From Acidovorax soli (lineage in GTDB: Bacteria > Pseudomonadota > Gammaproteobacteria > Burkholderiales > Burkholderiaceae_C): DNA of 64,000 bases. The stretch is from assembly GCF_900107605.1 (NCBI RefSeq), contig NZ_FNQJ01000007.1, positions 1 through 64,000 of the forward strand, in the 5' to 3' direction. A model generated the notes under the pieces. That model saw only the letters and a program-made list of their open reading frames with translations. It searched no databases and had not been told where the DNA came from. Shown piece after piece: positions 17,839 to 26,597 of this stretch (its first letter is position 1; each line of letters opens with the position of its first letter). A program made the position numbers and the translations under genes.

Positions 17839-18512
17839 GTATCGGCCCTGAGCAGATAGCCCAGCCCGCGCAGCGTCATGAGGGTCAGGCCCGTGTCGGC
17901 CAGTTTCTTGCGCAGTCGGTACACCACTACCTCGATGGCCTCGTACTGCACGTCCAGCTGCCCGGGGAACACCAGTTCATAAAGGCGTTCCTTGGTGACG
18001 GCATGGCCCGGCTGTGCCAGCAGGGCATGCATCAGCGCCAGTTCGCGGGGTGTGAGCTCCATGACGGAGCCGTTGCGGTACAGCGCGCCGCTGTCCTTGT
18101 CGTAGCGTATGGCACCGATCTGCACGAAATGGCCCGCAGAAGGCGCGGCGTCCGTGCTGCGCCGCAGCAGGGCGCGCAGCCTGGCCTCCAGCTCGTCCAG
18201 ATCGAAGGGTTTGGGCAGGTAGTCGTCGGCGCCGGCGTTCAGGCCCAGCACCCGGTCACCCACGGTGCCGCGTGCGGTCAGGATCAGCACCGGCGTGCGC
18301 AGCCCGCGCGCGCGGGCCTGCTGCAGCACCTGCAGGCCATCCAGGCCGGGCAGGGTGAGATCGAGTACCACCGCATCGGGTGGCCGTGCCACCCACTGGT
18401 TGAGTGCCGCAGCGCCGTCGCCCGCGGCAGTGACCTCCATGCCCCGGCGTGTCAATGCGCGCTGCAGCGTGATCTGCATGGTGGGGTCGTCTTCAACGAG
18501 AAGCAATTGCAT
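17835..18512 (-). CDS. tctD: Response regulator of the tricarboxylate system
   Basis: OmpR/PhoB-type regulator of 225 residues. Receiver: acidic pocket EDD at 7-9, phospho-acceptor Asp51 (VVLDLTLPG), conserved Lys in YLPKPFD near 101. The C-terminal winged helix includes LTPRELALMHALL and VVVYRLRKKL. Start is taken as the ATG at 18512, directly before the first beta strand (MQLLLVEDD); an ATG four codons upstream is possible and neither has a clear RBS. It is divergent from tctC, the expected target, across a 126-base region containing GACAG direct repeats. Confidence 0.9.
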   Translation of the reverse strand: MQLLLVEDDPTMQITLQRALTRRGMEVTAAGDGAAALNQWVARPPDAVVLDLTLPGLDGLQVLQQARARGLRTPVLILTARGTVGDRVLGLNAGADDYLPKPFDLDELEARLRALLRRSTDAAPSAGHFVQIGAIRYDKDSGALYRNGSVMELTPRELALMHALLAQPGHAVTKERLYELVFPGQLDVQYEAIEVVVYRLRKKLADTGLTLMTLRGLGYLLRADT

Positions 18513-18573
18513 GCGCGGCACCATAGCACCGACCACACGCGGTTGCGGCATTGGTGTTTTCCCTGAGTGTGCG

Positions 18574-18589
18574 GACAGCCGTTTGACAG
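18574..18589 (+). promoter_or_regulatory. Candidate TctD binding site upstream of tctC
   Basis: Two GACAG direct repeats 11 bases apart (18574-18578 and 18585-18589). OmpR-family regulators typically bind direct repeats at 10-11-bp spacing. A TTGACA at 18583-18588 overlaps the second repeat, but no good -10 box follows, which fits an activator-dependent promoter. Inference only. Confidence 0.4.
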
Positions 18590-18638
18590 GCTGCGCGCGC
18601 ATCATCGGGCGGTTCGCCAACCCTACAAGGAGACATCG

Positions 18639-19598
18639 ATGCGTCGCGACACCTTTCTCAAATCCCTGGCTGCGCTGGCCGCTGCCGGAGCCTTGCCCCT
18701 GTCGGCCCATGCCGCCAGCGCCGTCAAGATGATGCTGCCTGCCAACCCGGGCGGTGGCTGGGACTCCACCGGGCGCGCCCTGGGCAAGGCATTGCTGGAA
18801 TCGGGGGCGGCATCGTCGGTCACCTATGACAACAAGGGCGGCGCCGCAGGCGCCATTGGCCTGGCGCAGTTCGTCAACTCCAGCAAGGGCGACCCGAACG
18901 CGCTGATGGTGATGGGCGCCGTGATGCTGGGCGGCATCATCACCGGCAAGCCGCCGGTGAGCCTGTCGCAGGCCACGCCCATTGCGCGCCTGACCAGTGA
19001 ATACAACGTGTTCGTGTTGCCCGCCAATTCGCCTTACAAGAGCATGGCCGAGGTGATCGCCCAGCTCAAGAAAGACCCCGGCAGTGTGAAGTGGGGTGGC
19101 GGCTCGCGCGGTTCCACCGAGCACATCGCTGCCGCGATGATTGCGCGTGAGGTGGGTGTGGACCCGGCCCGGATCAACTACGTGGCCTTCCGGGGGGGCG
19201 GCGAGGCAATCGCGGCCATCCTGGGCGGCAACGTGACGATTGGCGGTGGCGGCTACAGCGAAATGGCCGAGTACATCGCCACCAAGAAGATGACGCCCAT
19301 TGCCGTGACCTCGGGCCAGCGCCTGAAGAACTCGACCGTGCCCACCCTCAAGGAGCAGGGCATCAACGTCGAGATCGGCAACTGGCGCGGCGTGTATGCC
19401 GCCCCCGGCATCACGGCCGAACAGCGCAAGGCGCTGACGGAGATGGTGGCCAAGGCCGTCAAGAGCAAGAGCTGGGCCGAATCGCTGGAAAAGAACGATT
19501 GGACCCCGGCCTGGATGGCGGGCGATGAGTTCGCGAACTTTGTGGACAACGAGTTCGCCAGTCTGCGCGCCACCATGGTCAAGGCCGGAATGGTCTGA
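18639..19598 (+). CDS. tctC: Tripartite tricarboxylate transporter, periplasmic binding protein
   Basis: Extracytoplasmic solute receptor of the TTT family, 319 residues, delivering citrate-like tricarboxylates to TctAB. The signal peptide MRRDTFLKSLAALAAAGAL ends at AHA/ASAV. The mature protein has the Bug-fold features LPANPGGGWDSTGR near the N-terminus and YDNKGGAAGAIGLAQF. The start at 18639 has AAGGAG eight bases upstream; longer in-frame readings are ruled out by the signal peptide. A very strong hairpin separates it from tctB. It is expected to be under TctDE control. Confidence 0.93.
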   Translation: MRRDTFLKSLAALAAAGALPLSAHAASAVKMMLPANPGGGWDSTGRALGKALLESGAASSVTYDNKGGAAGAIGLAQFVNSSKGDPNALMVMGAVMLGGIITGKPPVSLSQATPIARLTSEYNVFVLPANSPYKSMAEVIAQLKKDPGSVKWGGGSRGSTEHIAAAMIAREVGVDPARINYVAFRGGGEAIAAILGGNVTIGGGGYSEMAEYIATKKMTPIAVTSGQRLKNSTVPTLKEQGINVEIGNWRGVYAAPGITAEQRKALTEMVAKAVKSKSWAESLEKNDWTPAWMAGDEFANFVDNEFASLRATMVKAGMV

Positions 19599-19612
19599 GC
19601 ACTGCCCCGGTA

Positions 19613-19651
19613 CCGTGCACCGCCGCCGCCGGCGGCGGTGCACGGTTTTTT
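19613..19651 (+). terminator. Strong intercistronic terminator between tctC and tctB
   Basis: Perfect 15-bp GC-rich stem (19613-19627 with 19631-19645), 3-nt loop, followed by six Ts. It lies 15 bases after the tctC stop, inside what is otherwise a tctCBA operon, so it should stop most transcripts after the binding-protein gene. Confidence 0.93.
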
Positions 19652-19726
19652 GCGCGTGCCCATTGCGGTGCGCGCCGTGATGCGCGTACCTTGGACCGGT
19701 GTTCGAGGACTTGAGAAAACCCAAGC

Positions 19727-20290
19727 ATGTCTGATCCGACAACTCCCCTTTCTTCTGATCCGGGTGCAATCCCCGGCATTGCCAGCAACCTGCCTGCCGT
19801 GCGCATGCAGACCGTGGTCGGCGCCGGCGTGCTGCTGACTGCCCTTGCACTGGCGCTGGGCGCCCTGGATATTCCATCCAACGCGGGCTATGGCGGCGTG
19901 GGCCCCAACTTTTTGCCGTGGCTGGTGGCGGCCGTACTGGGGCTGTGCGGCTGCGTCCTGCTGTGGGAGGCCCGCACCGGCGGGTTCCACGCCATGGAGG
20001 AGCCTAACGGCGCCGCGCGTGCGGACAAGCCGGCATGGGTGTGGGTTTCGACCGGTCTGCTGCTGAACGCTGCCCTCATCACCACGGTGGGCTTCATTCT
20101 GAGCTGCACGCTGTGCTATGTGCTCGCCGTGCAGGGGCTGCGCCGGGCTGCGGGGCAAAACGCAGGCACCGCGCGCACCTGGGCGGTGGACGGGTTGACG
20201 GGTGTGCTGATCTCGGCGCCCGTCTATTGGACATTCACGCAGTTCCTGGCCATCAACCTGCCAGGGCTCACGCAAACCGGGTGGTTGTGA
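19727..20290 (+). CDS. tctB: Tripartite tricarboxylate transporter, small membrane subunit
   Basis: A 187-residue inner-membrane protein with four likely TM segments ([56 protein letters not shown]; a last one near [14 protein letters not shown]). This is the small subunit that pairs with TctA. The Tyr-Gly-Gly-Gly-Gly-Pro-like segment [10 protein letters not shown] is typical of TctB. Its stop overlaps the tctA start by one base (TGATG). Confidence 0.9.
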   Translation: MSDPTTPLSSDPGAIPGIASNLPAVRMQTVVGAGVLLTALALALGALDIPSNAGYGGVGPNFLPWLVAAVLGLCGCVLLWEARTGGFHAMEEPNGAARADKPAWVWVSTGLLLNAALITTVGFILSCTLCYVLAVQGLRRAAGQNAGTARTWAVDGLTGVLISAPVYWTFTQFLAINLPGLTQTGWL

Positions 20291-21810
20291 TGGAAATCTT
20301 TGATGCACTGATGGCGGGCTTTGCCACCGCCGCCACGCCCGCCAACCTGCTGTGGGCCCTGGTGGGCTGCGCCTTGGGCACCGCCGTCGGCGTGCTGCCC
20401 GGCATCGGCCCCGCGGTGGCGGTGGCGATGCTGCTGCCGATCACGGCCAAGGTCGAGGTCACGGCCTCGATGATCTTCTTTGCCGGCATCTATTACGGCG
20501 CGATGTATGGCGGCTCCACCACCTCCATCCTGCTGAACACGCCGGGCGAGACCGCCAGCATGGTCACGGCGATGGAAGGCAACAAGATGGCCAAGAGTGG
20601 CCGGGCCGGGGCGGCGCTGGCCACATCGGCCATCGGTTCGTTCGTGGCGGGCACCGTTGCCACCGTGGTCGTGACCCTGTTCGCGCCCTATGTGGCCGAC
20701 TTCGCCGTCAAGCTGGGTCCGCCCGAATACTTCATGCTCATGGTGCTGGCCTTCACCACCGTGAGCGCGGTGCTGGGCAAGAGCACGGTGCGTGGCATGA
20801 CGGCGTTGTTCGTCGGGCTGGCGGCTGGCTGCATCGGCATGGACCAGATCTCGGGCGCGGCGCGCTACACCGGTGGCAAGTCCGAACTGCTGGACGGCAT
20901 CGACATCGTGCTCGTTGCCGTGGGCCTGTTCGCGGTGGCCGAGGTGCTGTATGCAGCGATGTACGAGGGCCGCGTGGTCGAGTCGCGCAACACCATGAGC
21001 CGCGTGCACATGACCAGGCGCGACTGGAAACGGTCCATTCCGGCCTGGCTGCGCGGCACGCTGATTGGCACGCCGTTTGGCTGCATCCCGGCCGGCGGCA
21101 CCGAGATCCCGACCTTTCTGAGCTACGCCACCGAAAAGAAGCTGGCCAAGGGCGGCGACAAGGCCGAGTTCGGCACCGCGGGCGCCATCGAGGGCGTGGC
21201 TGGTCCCGAGGCCGCCAACAATGCCACCGTGACGGCGGCCATGATTCCGCTGCTGACGCTGGGCATCCCCACCTCCAACACCACGGCGGTGCTGCTGGGC
21301 GCGTTCCAGAACTACGGCATCAACCCTGGCCCGCAGCTGTTCACCACCTCGGCCACGCTGGTGTGGGCGCTGATCGCGTCGCTGTACATCGGCAACGTGA
21401 TGCTGCTGGTGCTCAACCTGCCCATGGTGGGCCTGTGGGTCAAGCTGCTGAAGATCCCCAAGCCGCAGCTGTATGCCGGCATCCTGATCTTTGCCACGGT
21501 GGGAGCCTACGGCATGCGCCAGAGCACCTTCGATCTGTTCCTGCTGTATGGCATCGGCATGCTCGGGGTGCTGATGCGGCGTTTTGACTTCCCTACGGCA
21601 CCTGTCGTGGTGGGCATGATCCTCGGGCCATTGGCCGAGGCGCAGATGCGCAATGCGGTGTCGATTGGCGAGGGCAGCTGGCTGATCTTCGTGCAGCGTC
21701 CGATGTCGCTCACGCTGCTCATCATCGTGCTGGCGGTGCTGGTGCTGCCGCGTCTTTTCAAGCACCTGGCGCAGCGCAAGCTGGCGCGGCTGCGGCAGCT
21801 GGACGACTGA
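20290..21810 (+). CDS. tctA: Tripartite tricarboxylate transporter, large permease subunit
   Basis: The 12-TM permease of the TTT system, 506 residues, using the ion gradient to import tricarboxylates. Seen in the sequence: the conserved GxLPGIGP segment ([17 protein letters not shown]) near residue 40, [20 protein letters not shown] at about 80-100, and a second set [20 protein letters not shown], the internal repeat of the family. Start at 20290 by coupling to tctB. It ends in a charged cytoplasmic tail ([14 protein letters not shown]) and is followed by a terminator. Confidence 0.95.
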   Translation: MEIFDALMAGFATAATPANLLWALVGCALGTAVGVLPGIGPAVAVAMLLPITAKVEVTASMIFFAGIYYGAMYGGSTTSILLNTPGETASMVTAMEGNKMAKSGRAGAALATSAIGSFVAGTVATVVVTLFAPYVADFAVKLGPPEYFMLMVLAFTTVSAVLGKSTVRGMTALFVGLAAGCIGMDQISGAARYTGGKSELLDGIDIVLVAVGLFAVAEVLYAAMYEGRVVESRNTMSRVHMTRRDWKRSIPAWLRGTLIGTPFGCIPAGGTEIPTFLSYATEKKLAKGGDKAEFGTAGAIEGVAGPEAANNATVTAAMIPLLTLGIPTSNTTAVLLGAFQNYGINPGPQLFTTSATLVWALIASLYIGNVMLLVLNLPMVGLWVKLLKIPKPQLYAGILIFATVGAYGMRQSTFDLFLLYGIGMLGVLMRRFDFPTAPVVVGMILGPLAEAQMRNAVSIGEGSWLIFVQRPMSLTLLIIVLAVLVLPRLFKHLAQRKLARLRQLDD

Positions 21811-21834
21811 CCGGCAGTCCATCCCCAGCCACTG

Positions 21835-21860
21835 AAACGCCTGGCCCTGCCAGGCGTTTT
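21835..21860 (+). terminator. Terminator after tctA
   Basis: 11-bp stem AAACGCCTGGC/GCCAGGCGTTT with loop CCT, followed by TGCCTTG. The right arm supplies three of the terminal Ts. Confidence 0.8.
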
Positions 21861-21965
21861 GCCTTGTGCAGAACGCTCGCGAACAAGCGATGCTGCTGGG
21901 GAAGGATTCTTTCTGCGGACCACCGATCGATGCATTACCCGTGATGCGCCGGGTACCATTGGCCC

Positions 21966-23468
21966 ATGCCATTGCACTCCGAAGCCTCGCCCCTGCCGCT
22001 GGATGCCCAGGGCATTCTGGAACTGGCGGCGCGCTCCATGTTCCAGCTGTTCTCCAGCGTCAGCCAGGGCATGTTCCTGGTGGATTGCAGCGGGCGCATT
22101 GTGTGGGTGAATGAGGGTTACCAGCGCTTTCTTCCCGACCTGGGCTTTTCGTCGGTGGACCAGTTCGTGGGCCGCACCGTGGAGGAGGTGATCCCCAACA
22201 CGCAGATGCGCAGCGTGCTCGAAACCGGCCAGCCGGTGCTGATCGACCTGCTCACCAACAAGGCGGGCACTTTTGTGGTCAGCCGCATTCCCTTGCGCGA
22301 CGAAGCCGAGCGCGTGATTGGAGCCATCGGCATCGTGCTGTTCGACCACCCCGAGACCACGCTGCAACCCCTGATCGGAAAATTTGCCCTGTTGCAGCGC
22401 GATCTCGATGACGCGCGGCGCGAGCTGGCCAGCCAGCGCAGCCGCTCGCTGGCCGTGTCGGGCGACGGTGAGCGGCGCGCCAAATACACCTTTGCCAGTT
22501 TCATCGGGTCGAGCCCCGCGGCGGCCGAGGTCAAGCGCCAGGCGCGCCGGGCCGCGCAGTCGTCCAGCCCCGTGCTGCTGCTGGGTGAAACCGGCACTGG
22601 CAAGGAACTGCTGGCCCATGCCATCCATGCGGCGTCGAGCCGCGCCAGCGGCCCGTTTGTCAGCGTCAACATCGCCGCCGTGCCCGACACGCTGCTCGAG
22701 GCCGAGTTCTTCGGCGTCGCGCCCGGTGCCTACACCGGCGCCGACCGCAAGGGGCGCGATGGCAAGTTCAAGCTGGCCGACGGCGGCACGCTGTTCCTCG
22801 ATGAAATCGGCGACATGCCCCAGAGCCTGCAGGCCAAGCTGCTGCGTGCGCTGCAGGAGGGCGAGATAGAGCCGCTGGGCTCGAACAAGCTGGTGCCGTT
22901 CAATGTGCGCGTGGTGGCTGCCACTTCGCGTGATCTGGGCGCCCTGGTGCGCGACAGCCGTTTTCGCGAAGACCTTTTTTACCGGCTGCATGTGCTGCCG
23001 GTGCGCGTGCCACCGCTGCGCGAGCGGCGCGGCGACATCCCCGCGCTGGTGGAGGTGCTGGGCGAAGACCTGGCGCTGCGCAACGGCACGGTGCCGCCCG
23101 AGTTGCAGCCCGACGCCATGGCATTGCTGGCGGGCCAGCCCTGGCGCGGCAATATCCGCGAGCTGCGCAATGTGCTGGAGCAGGCCGCCATGCGCAGCGA
23201 TTCGCAGTCCATCGATGCCTACCAGCTCGAAAGCATCCTGCGCGAAGCAGGGGTGGAACCGGCCGCCCCCGTGCCGGCTGCCGTGGCCGACCCCGGGGCA
23301 TTGGGCGACGAACATTGCCTGCGCCCGCTGGCCGAACAGGTGGCCGAGCTGGAGCGGCGCGCCATTGCCGCGGCGCTCAAGGCCCATGGCGGCAACAAGC
23401 AGGCCACGGCCAGGCAGCTGGGTATTTCGCGGGCCACGCTCTATGCACGTCTGGAAAACCCTGAATAA
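21966..23468 (+). CDS. PAS-domain sigma-54-dependent activator
   Basis: Enhancer-binding protein of 500 residues: N-terminal PAS-like sensor (about 15-130, [21 protein letters not shown]), short coiled linker, AAA+ domain with Walker A GETGTGK at 207-213, the sigma-54 contact loop GAYTGA at 254-259 (the common form is GAFTGA), Walker [10 protein letters not shown] and an arginine-finger region [11 protein letters not shown] Fis-type helix-turn-helix is at the end ([20 protein letters not shown]). There is no receiver domain, so it probably responds to a small molecule or redox signal through PAS. Just downstream are two palindromes and a sigma-54 promoter in front of a transporter operon, its likely target. 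Confidence 0.93.
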   Translation: MPLHSEASPLPLDAQGILELAARSMFQLFSSVSQGMFLVDCSGRIVWVNEGYQRFLPDLGFSSVDQFVGRTVEEVIPNTQMRSVLETGQPVLIDLLTNKAGTFVVSRIPLRDEAERVIGAIGIVLFDHPETTLQPLIGKFALLQRDLDDARRELASQRSRSLAVSGDGERRAKYTFASFIGSSPAAAEVKRQARRAAQSSSPVLLLGETGTGKELLAHAIHAASSRASGPFVSVNIAAVPDTLLEAEFFGVAPGAYTGADRKGRDGKFKLADGGTLFLDEIGDMPQSLQAKLLRALQEGEIEPLGSNKLVPFNVRVVAATSRDLGALVRDSRFREDLFYRLHVLPVRVPPLRERRGDIPALVEVLGEDLALRNGTVPPELQPDAMALLAGQPWRGNIRELRNVLEQAAMRSDSQSIDAYQLESILREAGVEPAAPVPAAVADPGALGDEHCLRPLAEQVAELERRAIAAALKAHGGNKQATARQLGISRATLYARLENPE

Positions 23469-23480
23469 AAAACAGCCATA

Positions 23481-23521
23481 TGTCTGAATTTCAGGCATGT
23501 ACTGCGTCTGAAATTCAGACG
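23481..23521 (+). promoter_or_regulatory. Two enhancer-like palindromes (probable activator sites)
   Basis: Two near-identical 17-bp palindromes: 23481-23497 (TGTCTGAATTTCAGGCA, one mismatch) and 23505-23521 (CGTCTGAAATTCAGACG, perfect). Their centres are 24 bp apart, on nearly the same helical face, about 60 and 85 bp upstream of the sigma-54 -24 element. They match the usual placement of dimer sites for a sigma-54 activator; the gene for one ends 12 bases upstream. Confidence 0.8.
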
Positions 23522-23571
23522 TTTTCATTGCGTTTGCATCATTTGTTCCTATAAATCAACGCCTTGATGGT

Positions 23572-23587
23572 TGGCACGAACTGTGCA
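23572..23587 (+). promoter_or_regulatory. Sigma-54 (-24/-12) promoter
   Basis: TGGCACG-AACT-GTGCA matches the consensus TGGCACG-N4-TTGCA with one change. GG at 23573-23574 and GC at 23585-23586 have the invariant 10-base gap. Transcription should start near 23598, about 22 bases before the binding-protein ATG, leaving room for the AAAGGAG at 23604-23610. Confidence 0.85.
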
Positions 23588-23619
23588 GTGTGCAGGCAAA
23601 CCCAAAGGAGACAGTCCCC

Positions 23620-24804
23620 ATGCAACGACGCACCCTGGTCGCGCTGGCCGCCTTGGCCGCCACCCTTTCGGCTCCGGTTTTCAGCCAGTCGGGCGAGATC
23701 CGTATCGCCCATGTCTACAGCAAGACGGGCCCGCTCGAAGCCTATGGCAAGCAGACGCAGACCGGCCTGCTGATGGGGCTGAACTACGCCACCGGCGGCA
23801 GCATGGCCATCAATGGCAAGAAGATCGTGGTGATCGAGAAGGACGACCAGGGCAAGCCCGACCTGGGCAAGAGCCTGCTGGCATCGGCCTATTCGGATGA
23901 CAAGGCCGACATCGCCGTGGGGCCCACGTCCTCCGGTGTGGCGCTGGCGCTGCTGCCCGTGGCCGAGGAATACAAGAAAATCCTGCTGGTCGAGCCCGCC
24001 GTGGCCGATGCCATCACCGGCGACAAGTGGAACAAGTACATCTTTCGCACCGGCCGCAACAGCAGCCAGGACGCCATCTCGAACGCCGTGGCCATCGACA
24101 AGCCGGGCGTGACCATTGCCACGCTGGCGCAGGACTATGCCTTCGGCCGCGACGGTGTGAAAGCCTTCAAGGACGCCATCAAGAATGCCAAGCTGGTGCA
24201 CGAGGAATACCTGCCCACCAGCACCACCGATTTCACCGCCGGCGCCCAGCGCCTGATCGACAAGCTCAAGGACCAGCCCGGCCGCAAGATCATCTGGATC
24301 CTCTGGGCCGGCGCGGGCAACCCATTCAAGATTGCCGACCTGGACTTGAAGCGCTACGGCATCGAGATCGCCACGGGTGGCAACATCCTGCCGGCCATGG
24401 CCAGCTTCAAGAACTTCCCCGGCATGGAAGGCGCCACCTACTATTACTTCGGTATCCCCAAGAACCCGGTGAACGAGGCCCTGGTGGCCGCGCACTACAA
24501 GGAGTTCAAGACACCGCCAGACTTCTTCACTGCGGGCGGCTTCAGCTCGGCCATGGCACTGGTCACGGCGCTCAAGGTCACAGGTGGTGACACCAACACC
24601 AACAAGCTCATCAAGACCATGGAAGGCATGAGTTTTGACACGCCCAAGGGCAAGATGACCTTCCGCAAGGAAGACCACCAGGCGCTGCAGAGCATGTACC
24701 ACTTCAAGATCAAGGTGGACCCGGTCTTCGCCTGGGGCGTGCCCGAGCTGGTGCGCGAAATCAAGCCCGATGAGATGCAGGTTCCGATCCGGAACAAGCG
24801 CTGA
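23620..24804 (+). CDS. ABC transporter substrate-binding protein (branched-chain amino acid type)
   Basis: Periplasmic type I binding protein of 394 residues of the Leu/Ile/Val-binding superfamily. The signal peptide MQRRTLVALAALAATLSAP ends near VFS/QSG. The mature N-terminus EIRIAHVYSKTGPLEAYGKQ is the family start, followed by VVIEKDDQGKPD and VGPTSSGVALALLPV. The start at 23620 is fixed by AAAGGAG and the signal peptide. It is the first gene after the sigma-54 promoter. The substrate is not evident: homologues bind amino acids, amides, short-chain or aromatic carboxylates. The operon's terminal hydrolase suggests a hydroxyacid. Confidence 0.9.
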   Translation: MQRRTLVALAALAATLSAPVFSQSGEIRIAHVYSKTGPLEAYGKQTQTGLLMGLNYATGGSMAINGKKIVVIEKDDQGKPDLGKSLLASAYSDDKADIAVGPTSSGVALALLPVAEEYKKILLVEPAVADAITGDKWNKYIFRTGRNSSQDAISNAVAIDKPGVTIATLAQDYAFGRDGVKAFKDAIKNAKLVHEEYLPTSTTDFTAGAQRLIDKLKDQPGRKIIWILWAGAGNPFKIADLDLKRYGIEIATGGNILPAMASFKNFPGMEGATYYYFGIPKNPVNEALVAAHYKEFKTPPDFFTAGGFSSAMALVTALKVTGGDTNTNKLIKTMEGMSFDTPKGKMTFRKEDHQALQSMYHFKIKVDPVFAWGVPELVREIKPDEMQVPIRNKR

Positions 24805-24844
24805 CGACCAGGGCCCGTCGCGCACCGGCGGGCCTGTTACTCCT

Positions 24845-24898
24845 GTTTTGATAGCTTGAAGCGCTTTGTCATCAAGCGCCTTGGCTGATTTTTCTTTA
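24845..24898 (+). repeat. Dispersed intergenic repeat, copy B
   Basis: GATAGCTTGAAGCGCTTTG followed by TCATCAAGCGCCTTGGC and a T-rich end. It lies inside the operon, between the binding-protein gene and the first ATPase gene. Confidence 0.75.
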
Positions 24899-24923
24899 AA
24901 TTTTTGTGGAGTCTCGACCTTCG

Positions 24924-25700
24924 ATGTTGGCGACCCATGACCTGACCATCCGCTTCGGTGGCCATGTGGCGGTGAATGCCGTGACCTGCGCGTTCGAGCC
25001 GGGCACGCTCACCGCCATCGTGGGCCCCAACGGGGCAGGCAAGACCACCTACTTCAACCTGATCTCGGGGCAGCTCCGGGCCACCAGCGGCCGGGTGACG
25101 CTGGGCGGGCAGGTTCTGTCGGGCCTGTCGCCTTCGGCTCGCACGCGTGCGGGGCTGGGCCGGGCGTTCCAGCTCACCAACCTGTTTCCGGGGCTGAGCG
25201 TGCTGGAAAACGTGCGCCTGGCCGTGCAGGCCACGCAGGCCGGCAGCCACCGCCGGGGCCTGAACCTCTGGAGCATCTGGAGCGACCACCGCCAGCTCAC
25301 CGCGCGGGCTGAAGCCATCCTGCAGTCCGTGGCGATGCTGGAGCGGCGCGACACCCCTGTGGCCAGCCTGCCGCACGGCGACCAGCGCAAGCTCGAAGTG
25401 GCGCTGCTGATGGCACTGGAGCCGCAGGTCTACATGTTCGACGAGCCCACGGCCGGCATGGGCCACGACGAGGCGCCCGTGATCCTGAACCTGATCCGCG
25501 CGCTGAAAAAAGACAAGACCAAGACCATCCTGCTGGTGGAGCACAAGATGGACGTGGTGCGCGAGCTGGCCGACCGCATCATCGTGCTGACGAACGGCAC
25601 GCTGGTGGCCGACGGCCCGCCCGCCGAGGTGATTGCCTCGCCGGTGGTGCAGGAGGCGTACCTGGGCGTGGCAAAAGACGCAGACAGGGAGGCCGCATGA
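24924..25700 (+). CDS. ABC transporter ATPase, LivG type
   Basis: First of two ATPases of the liv-type importer, 258 residues. Walker A GPNGAGKT, Q-loop region AFQLTNLFPGLSVLENV, an atypical signature LPHGDQRKLEVA in place of LSGGQ (similar variants are usual in LivG), Walker B YMFDEPTAGMG and the H-loop LLVEHKMD. The LivG-type insertion after the Q-loop is present (AGSHRRGLNLWSIWSDHR). Start ATG 24924 preferred; a GTG six codons upstream is possible. The stop overlaps the next start by four bases. Confidence 0.92.
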   Translation: MLATHDLTIRFGGHVAVNAVTCAFEPGTLTAIVGPNGAGKTTYFNLISGQLRATSGRVTLGGQVLSGLSPSARTRAGLGRAFQLTNLFPGLSVLENVRLAVQATQAGSHRRGLNLWSIWSDHRQLTARAEAILQSVAMLERRDTPVASLPHGDQRKLEVALLMALEPQVYMFDEPTAGMGHDEAPVILNLIRALKKDKTKTILLVEHKMDVVRELADRIIVLTNGTLVADGPPAEVIASPVVQEAYLGVAKDADREAA

Positions 25701-26506
25701 GCATGGTTCTGATGACTGCCACCGGGCTGTCCGTTGGGGCCAGTTCCCCCCTGGTGGGGCGTGAAGCACGCGCAGCGGCCAGCGCAGGGGCCTTGCTTGA
25801 ATTGAAAGGCGTGCATACGCACATTGGGGCTTATCACATCCTGCATGGCGTGGATCTGATCGTGCCCCGGGGCCAGCTCACCATGCTGCTGGGCCGCAAT
25901 GGTGCGGGCAAGACCACCACGCTGCGCACCATCATGGGCCTGTGGCAGGCCTCGCAGGGCCAGATCGCTTTTGACGGGCGCGACATCACGCGCATGCACA
26001 CGCCGCAGATCGCGCACCTGAACATCGCCTATGTGCCCGAAAACATGGGCATATTCGCCGACCTCACGGTCAAGGAGAACATGCTGCTGGCCGCGCGCAA
26101 GGCCGGCAACGCCGCGCAGATGGACCAGGCGCGCCTGCAGTGGATCTTCCGGCTGTTCCCGGCCGTGGAGAAGTTCTGGAACCACCCGGCAGGCAAGCTC
26201 AGCGGCGGACAAAAGCAGATGGTGGCCGTGGCGCGCGCCATGGCCGAGCCGCGCGACCTGCTGATCATCGACGAGCCCAGCAAGGGGCTGGCACCGGCCA
26301 TCATCCACAACATGATCGAGGCCTTCGATCAGCTCAAGCAAAGCGGCGTGACCCTTTTGCTGGTCGAGCAGAACATCCACTTTGCCCAACGCCTGGGCGA
26401 CACCGTGGCCGTGATGGACAACGGCCGGGTGGTGCACGCGGGCAGCATGGCCGCGCTGGCCGAGGATGAGGCGCTGCAGCGCAAGCTGCTGGGGTTGTCG
26501 CTATGA
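25697..26506 (+). CDS. ABC transporter ATPase, LivF type
   Basis: Second ATPase, 269 residues. Walker A GRNGAGKTT, signature LSGGQKQMVAVARA, Walker B LLIIDEPSKGLAP and H-loop LLVEQNIHFA, all typical LivF features (VPENMGIFADLTVKENM). Residues 1-34 form an unusual N-terminal extension before the first strand (LLELKGVHTHIG); a later start within this region cannot be excluded, but the ATGA overlap with the LivG gene favours 25697. Confidence 0.92.
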   Translation: MSMVLMTATGLSVGASSPLVGREARAAASAGALLELKGVHTHIGAYHILHGVDLIVPRGQLTMLLGRNGAGKTTTLRTIMGLWQASQGQIAFDGRDITRMHTPQIAHLNIAYVPENMGIFADLTVKENMLLAARKAGNAAQMDQARLQWIFRLFPAVEKFWNHPAGKLSGGQKQMVAVARAMAEPRDLLIIDEPSKGLAPAIIHNMIEAFDQLKQSGVTLLLVEQNIHFAQRLGDTVAVMDNGRVVHAGSMAALAEDEALQRKLLGLSL

Positions 26507-26514
26507 ATTGCATG

Positions 26515-26572
26515 TCAAAACAACCTGCAGCGCTTGATGGTAAAGCGCTATCAGCCGGCCAAAAAGTAGCAT
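26515..26572 (+). repeat. Dispersed intergenic repeat, copy C
   Basis: Contains GCAGCGCTTGATGGTAAAGC followed by GCTATCAGC. It occupies most of the 91-base gap between the LivF- and LivH-type genes of the same operon. Confidence 0.75.
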
Positions 26573-26597
26573 CGGATATGTCCAGGGGAGACCGCGC

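Noticed and set aside
20224-21972. Long open frames antisense to tctA and similar ones opposite glnS, the RND permease (45797-48670), the 3HB-oligomer hydrolase (28607-30979), lon and accA
   Set aside because: They mirror real genes. The strong G/C third-position bias keeps the opposite frames free of stops. Their products are His/Gln/Arg/Ala-rich without family motifs, and they lack RBSs.
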